From: Paramacrobiotus metropolitanus
Lineage: Eukaryota > Tardigrada > Eutardigrada > Parachela > Macrobiotidae
Direction of reading: 5' to 3'
Assembly (NCBI RefSeq): GCF_019649055.1
Contig: NW_026570660.1
Coordinates: 1-22,160, forward strand
DNA length: 22,160 nt
The notes under the pieces are model-generated. The model was not told the origin of the DNA, made no database searches, and was given only the letters and a program-made list of their open reading frames with translations. A program made the position numbers and the translations under genes. Positions 18,435-22,160 of this stretch are shown here, one piece after another. The first letter of the stretch is position 1, and each line of letters starts with the position of its first letter.

Positions 18435-18705
18435 TTATTCGGCTGTGCCATCCGGATCGGCAACGGAGTCCTCCAGTTCCGGTACACAGCCGACCGGCGC
18501 GGGACAGCGGCGCTTCTTTCCGTCCACGCCGGACATTGCGCTGAACTACAATGGAATCATCAATAAACCAAGGGAATCAACATTGATTTACCAGAATCAG
18601 TGTATTAATCAGATATTTTCGACAAATATCATGAGCATCATGATGGCGTACCGTAGCGAGCACTGCAACCAACAGCACCATCCAAAGGAGCCTCACTGTT
18701 TGCAT
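18435..18705 (-). CDS. small secreted cysteine peptide, family member C
   Basis: Two-exon gene. Exon 1 (18705-18652) is 18 codons, MQTVRLLWMVLLVAVLAT, followed by a GTACGCC donor. The 106-bp intron ends in TTCCATTGTAG. Exon 2 (18545-18435) adds 36 residues in phase 0 and ends in TAA. Total 54 residues. The mature part has SGVDGKKRRC, a second Cys five residues on (CPAPVGC), then the acidic tail ELEDSVADPDGTAE. It matches gene B in the signal exon, in SGV(D/E)G, in the two-Cys loop and in the DGTAE end. Its mature N-terminus is far more basic (KKRR) than that of B. A longer plus-strand frame (18412-18798) is only its antisense shadow. Function unknown; a secreted effector, immune or signalling peptide is plausible. 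Confidence 0.85.
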
Positions 18706-18814
18706 GGTTTCTTTCTTTTTAAGTTAAGGAATATACAGGCAAAGAAATCTCTTATGCGCAGAACATTTATTTGCGGTAAACGGTTTGTGAAACGCTGATA
18801 TACATAAACGAGCG

Positions 18815-18823
18815 TTTTATATA
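18815..18823 (-). promoter_or_regulatory. TATA box of gene C
   Basis: TATATAAAA on the minus strand starts 118 nt upstream of the ATG at 18705. Confidence 0.7.
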
Positions 18824-19528
18824 CAAACTACAAAGCACAGACTATGTTAGCATAGGTAAATGCCGTACGCACTTGTAAGTTGTACATAACTTATAGCTTG
18901 CGAATTCATTGGTAAACAACAATTCAACGGTGGTTTGTCCATTAAATTCGTTATTAATATGAGTGTATCTGTGTATGTACTCGTACTGTATTATACTATG
19001 TACAGTAGATGTGGTGCATACGGTATCAGAGTTATTGTGACGCACCGTTGTTGTTTTGAGCATGACTTGCGGTACATCGTGCCGCTTTACCAGTAATTCT
19101 TACCAGTATCCTGCAGTATACACTGTACATCAGAAAATAATTGCAAATTTTGTATCCCTCGCGGAGTTTTTGTCGCGGAGTGCGTTCTGAATTGTTAACA
19201 ATTTCTTCGTGGCAAAACCCCATAAAACCACCCCATAAACTCGTAGTTGTGAACTGGTACTGCTGGATAAAATGATGGAATCGACGGCATAAACAATTTT
19301 CACTAGGAATAAAATCATATAAAATTATCTTCTCTGATGGATGCCTATGTGGCAGTTTAACTGGTGCTAGCGCTAGAATTCAAGGCGTGGCTTTACTTTG
19401 ACTAATCGGTAAACTTCTTTATTAATCACTCCAACCAAAGAAAACTCGATGCTGCTTGCACTGATAAATATTTCCATACAGTAACTGTCTTCTATTCGTA
19501 CAGCGGCACAAATAGTTATTTTCTTCCA
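18824..19528. other. intergenic, no gene
   Basis: Minus-strand frames at 18842-19318 overlap each other and lack promoters or splice partners. No RNA gene or repeat was recognised. Confidence 0.35.
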
Positions 19529-19735
19529 ATGGATAAGAAATCGGATTACTTGTTTCTATTATTGCTATGCTTAATCTTTTCTAAGCGTACGTTATTGATT
19601 GGCAGTTTAAAGTTTTATACGTTTCTCAAAAAGGAGCAACTGGGAAAAACACGAACATGTACAATACATTATCCAAACATCGGGAAGAAAAAAAGATTAC
19701 TAGCATCCAAGACATGTAAAGCTTTAAAGTACTAA
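19529..19735 (+). CDS. possible secreted basic 68-aa peptide
   Basis: Single-exon frame of 68 codons. It begins MDKKSDYLFLLLLCLIFS, which looks like a signal peptide. The remainder is very basic, with two cysteines (TRTCTIHY and SKTCKALKY) and a GKKKR cluster. Size and charge suit a cationic antimicrobial-type peptide, and it lies among other small secreted genes. There is no clear TATA box at the usual distance, no poly(A) signal nearby and no family match, so it may be a chance frame. Confidence 0.3.
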   Translation: MDKKSDYLFLLLLCLIFSKRTLLIGSLKFYTFLKKEQLGKTRTCTIHYPNIGKKKRLLASKTCKALKY

Positions 19736-20051
19736 GGCACTTACAGCTAATTATAAGGCACTTACACCGGCTGCGAAGAATGTATCACTTAAGGGATATT
19801 CCTCAATAACATGCTCACTACTGCTAATTAGCTCCGTCGATCATGTAATCACACATTCCTGCGCGAGCGTTGGCACGGATGCAGATTTGCTTTTCTTATT
19901 CCATGCACTCCACGGCAGCCAACACGATCTGATTTACTCTTAGGAACAGTTTACGGGGAAGCCGCAGCTGTCAGTGATGCAGTAACTGGAACTTTTTCCG
20001 CCGGCATTTGTTCCACACAGGGAACCTGATCATTACAGACGCTGTAATACA
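19736..20051. other. intergenic, upstream of defensin-like gene
   Basis: A 13-bp direct repeat TAAGGCACTTACA occurs at about 19733 and 19756. No TATA box was found ahead of the ATG at 20052. Confidence 0.4.
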
Positions 20052-20623
20052 ATGAGGAATTCCTTACTGTCCGCTTGCCTTACACTTTTGGTAATCGAGC
20101 AGATAACTGGTAAGCAATTCTCGTTCCCGTACCTGGTTCATTTTATTTACATTTAAGTTATGTAACTCAATTCAGTTTAGCTAACCTGCTGTTAAAATTG
20201 CACTTAAATATAAATGCTAACGCATTTAAAGATTTTAAGTACTTATTTGTTGCTTGAATTTTTTTTATTGGACAGAATCTATCCTATACATAGTCATTAT
20301 TAATAATTATCTGTACAGTAATTGCCGTTTTCAACATGTAGATTTTTTTTAACATGTTGAATATGGTTTTCGGGGTTAAGCGTAGGAAGCTTAATCTGAT
20401 TTCAATAATTGCAGGCAGCCAACGAACGCCCCTCACCGCCGCCGGTAACGAGCGAGCCTTGGCGCAGTCCGATGGCACGTGCGGATGTCCCTGGATTGAA
20501 TATCTCTGCGAGCGCCGCTGCGTGGAGAAGGGATACACGCGCGGTGGTAAATGTCATCGATATGTTAAATTATCCTGTGGATGCTACGGTGAACGAGGCC
20601 GGCTACGGTACAATGTATGCTGA
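20052..20623 (+). CDS. CS-alpha-beta defensin-like secreted peptide
   Basis: Two-exon gene for an 88-residue preprotein. Exon 1 (20052-20109) encodes the signal peptide MRNSLLSACLTLLVIEQIT with a GTAAGC donor in phase 1. The 305-bp intron ends in ATAATTGCAG. Exon 2 starts at 20415. After a linker of about 22 residues comes a domain with eight cysteines: C-x-C, x6, C-x3-C, x10, C, x7, C-x-C, x11, C. The C-x3-C helix pair, the GGKC turn and the C-x-C strand form the hallmark order of invertebrate defensins and related CS-alpha-beta peptides; the leading C-G-C and the final Cys are additions. An extracellular antimicrobial role is the simplest reading, though this fold also serves in ion-channel-active and signalling peptides. 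A diverged relative lies at 21601. Confidence 0.87.
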
Positions 20624-20691
20624 TACATGCTGATGCAGCCAACAGCTTCAGTGGCCACAGTGAACGAGCTGGTGGAAATACTATAATTTAC

Positions 20692-20697
20692 AATAAA
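20692..20697 (+). terminator. poly(A) signal of defensin-like gene
   Basis: AATAAA lies about 70 nt after the TGA at 20621-20623 and is followed by an A-rich stretch. Confidence 0.65.
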
Positions 20698-21600
20698 AAA
20701 ATTAAAAATTTGGCAGTGTAATTATTGTTGCTGGTTGATACATGCAGTATTGGTAACTTTTTGAGGGCCTAGCATTCAGCCCCGCTTATTGTGTTGGGTT
20801 CGTTGTGGAAAAGTATAAGTTGTTTGCGTAATTGTTAGCAATCATTTTACGTTGTTAATGAGCACAAATAAACCTGTTACAACTTGCTAGCTAATAAACC
20901 TAATTTTTCCTATGCTTCACTCAATTTTGCTTATCGAAGTTGCTATTTTGTAGCCTTGCATAACGTGACAAACGGTAAACGATCAATAAGGGTAATATAT
21001 TTCGAAGGGACAACTTCCGGGCTGTATACCGAAACAGCCGCGCAGATCTTAAAATGCCTTTTCTCTTTGTTAGCTATTTTCAGTTTTATGGATCATAGTA
21101 GTTATATATTTTGATATGAAATATGTTTACCGCTGCAGCCGAACAAATAAACAACGTGGAACTGAATAATCGTCGACGCCAGCGTGCATGAAATGTCCAT
21201 TCCGCATTTCATTACCAGCATATCAAAGGCTGCTTTACTCGGTGGTGCACCGCATACTGCATATGTACAGTCACTAGAAAAATGCGTAATACTACAGTGA
21301 AATTTCGACGCTTCCACAACGCCCAGTTTCTGGGATTCTGGCAGTACGAGCAGTTATATTTACGGCGTATTTACACATCAGATGTTATGTTCACTTTACG
21401 ATTGTTACTATCCCGTTATCTGCTTTGTCATACAGCACTTACGTGATGCGACAGAATGCGGAAGATATATATTTGGCGGAAGGTATACTGGCGATATTTT
21501 TCTTAGTAATCACATCTGGATACCAGCTTACTATTTGAAAAGGTCATCATATCCTGCATTACATATTCTGTATATGTTCTGGAGTTTTGTCGGATCAAAA
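20698..21600. other. intergenic, no firm gene
   Basis: A cysteine-bearing minus-strand frame at 21102-21317 (YAVCGAPPSK, KCGMDISCTL) follows an acceptor-like TTTTTCTAG, but no signal exon was found for it. A weak TATATAT at 21466 lies 135 nt upstream of the ATG at 21601 and could serve that gene. Confidence 0.35.
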
Positions 21601-22045
21601 ATGGCGAAATTAATATTACTGGGTGTTTTGGGTTTATGTCTCTTGTTAAACCACGTTGCGAGTAAGTCTAATAAGGCAGCAAAGTACGGATACGAATCAC
21701 ACAATGCATATAGTCACGCTCCGCTACCACTCAATATAATTAATTACTCAAAATTAATTAATTGAACAGTTCGGTCTTCTGTGGCACATGTGTTTGTAAA
21801 GCAAAAGCATACAGAGTTTTAGGAATGTTGATGATTATTAACTGCGCTACTTTCCTGAAGGTCAAGCAGGAAGAGGAAATGGGACGCGACCGGTCATTCC
21901 GCGACCGGTTATCTCGTGTGGATGCCCAAAAACTGAATTGTGCAACGAAACCTGCAAAAAACAGGATAACAAAAGGGACGTTGCCGTGGAAAATTGTGTG
22001 TGCCAGGATCAGCGGCTCAAATGGTCCTCCATCCAAAAGTGTTAA
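21601..22045 (+). CDS. diverged CS-alpha-beta-like cysteine peptide
   Basis: Two-exon gene for about 81 residues. Exon 1 (21601-21661) encodes the signal peptide MAKLILLGVLGLCLLLNHVA with a consensus GTAAGT donor in phase 1, the same phase as the gene at 20052. Exon 2 starts at about 21861 (TTTCCTGAAG|GTCAAG). Further AG sites at 21866 and 21869 would also keep the frame, so the exact junction is open. The mature part begins SQAGRGNG, passes an Arg/Pro stretch (TRPVIPRPVIS), then CGCP, C-x3-C, C-x-C and a last Cys: seven cysteines. CGCP-x-(T/I)-E and the C-x3-C...C-x-C...C order match the first gene, but the GGKC cysteine and turn are missing. Probably an ancient tandem duplicate. The odd cysteine number suggests a changed fold or a dimer. 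Confidence 0.77.
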
Positions 22046-22160
22046 GTCCAGAACCGGCTTAAGATGCGGAGTCCTTTTTCAAGCCCATATGGACTTCTTT
22101 ATCAATTCCTGCACACGGCTCCTATATTCATCTTTAACTGCTAAATATGATATCGGCTTT
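22046..22160. other. 3' flank to window end
   Basis: Nothing recognised; no poly(A) signal for the preceding gene appears before the window ends. Confidence 0.4.

Noticed and set aside
18412-18798. 128-codon plus-strand frame
   Set aside because: Antisense of peptide gene C, which has promoter, splice sites, poly(A) signal and paralogues.
21102-21317. Minus-strand cysteine-bearing frame as a further secreted peptide
   Set aside because: Acceptor-like site present, but no signal-peptide exon with matching phase was found upstream.
21382-21600. Longer N-terminal extension of the frame leading into 21601
   Set aside because: The signal peptide begins at the ATG at 21601; upstream residues have no protein-like pattern.
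1-22160. tRNA, rRNA, CRISPR arrays, bacterial operons
   Set aside because: No B-box-like GGTTCRANTCC with matching stems, no rRNA cores and no spaced repeats of CRISPR type were seen; the gene structure is eukaryotic.

Overview
The window looks like nuclear DNA of an ecdysozoan-type animal, possibly an arthropod, mite or tardigrade. The evidence is: short GT-AG introns of about 100-300 bp, TATA-box promoters, AATAAA poly(A) signals, a MATH/BTB-type gene, an arthropod-style CS-alpha-beta defensin-like gene, a decayed non-LTR retrotransposon and several non-autonomous DNA transposons. Nothing bacterial is present: no operons, no Shine-Dalgarno spacing and few long ORFs. The species cannot be fixed from sequence alone.

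Layout. 1-2100: a short MITE-like element (395-623) and the 3' end of a dead non-LTR retrotransposon (924-1975). 2571-3796 (-): a two-exon BTB protein gene. 4331-4396: a near-perfect hairpin. 5213-5425 (-) and 7590-7802 (+): an inverted duplicate pair of intronless genes for a secreted, lysine/proline-rich 70-residue peptide; their promoters are also homologous. 8242-9263 (-) and 10285-10789 (+): degraded coding-like stretches. 11492-11959 (+), 14772-15117 (-) and 18435-18705 (-): three paralogous two-exon genes for tiny secreted cysteine peptides. 12627-13573 (-): a secreted, probably helical repeat protein. 15978-16621: a large foldback element. 16948-18236: a 1.29-kb TIR element with an 8-bp target-site duplication, loaded with tandem repeats and inserted inside an older reading frame. 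20052-20623 and 21601-22045 (+): two tandem CS-alpha-beta-like cysteine-rich secreted peptides.

The unifying theme is a cluster of very short secreted-peptide genes (at least eight in 17 kb) of four unrelated families. Most are too short or too split by introns to appear as ORFs; they become visible when a signal-peptide exon, a donor, an acceptor and a phase-matched mature exon are read together. Six of them share one promoter layout: a strong TATA box 115-140 bp upstream of the ATG. By analogy this is an immune-effector or secretory-gland peptide locus, but the function is inferred. The surrounding DNA is rich in inverted repeats and transposons, which could explain the duplications and inversions.
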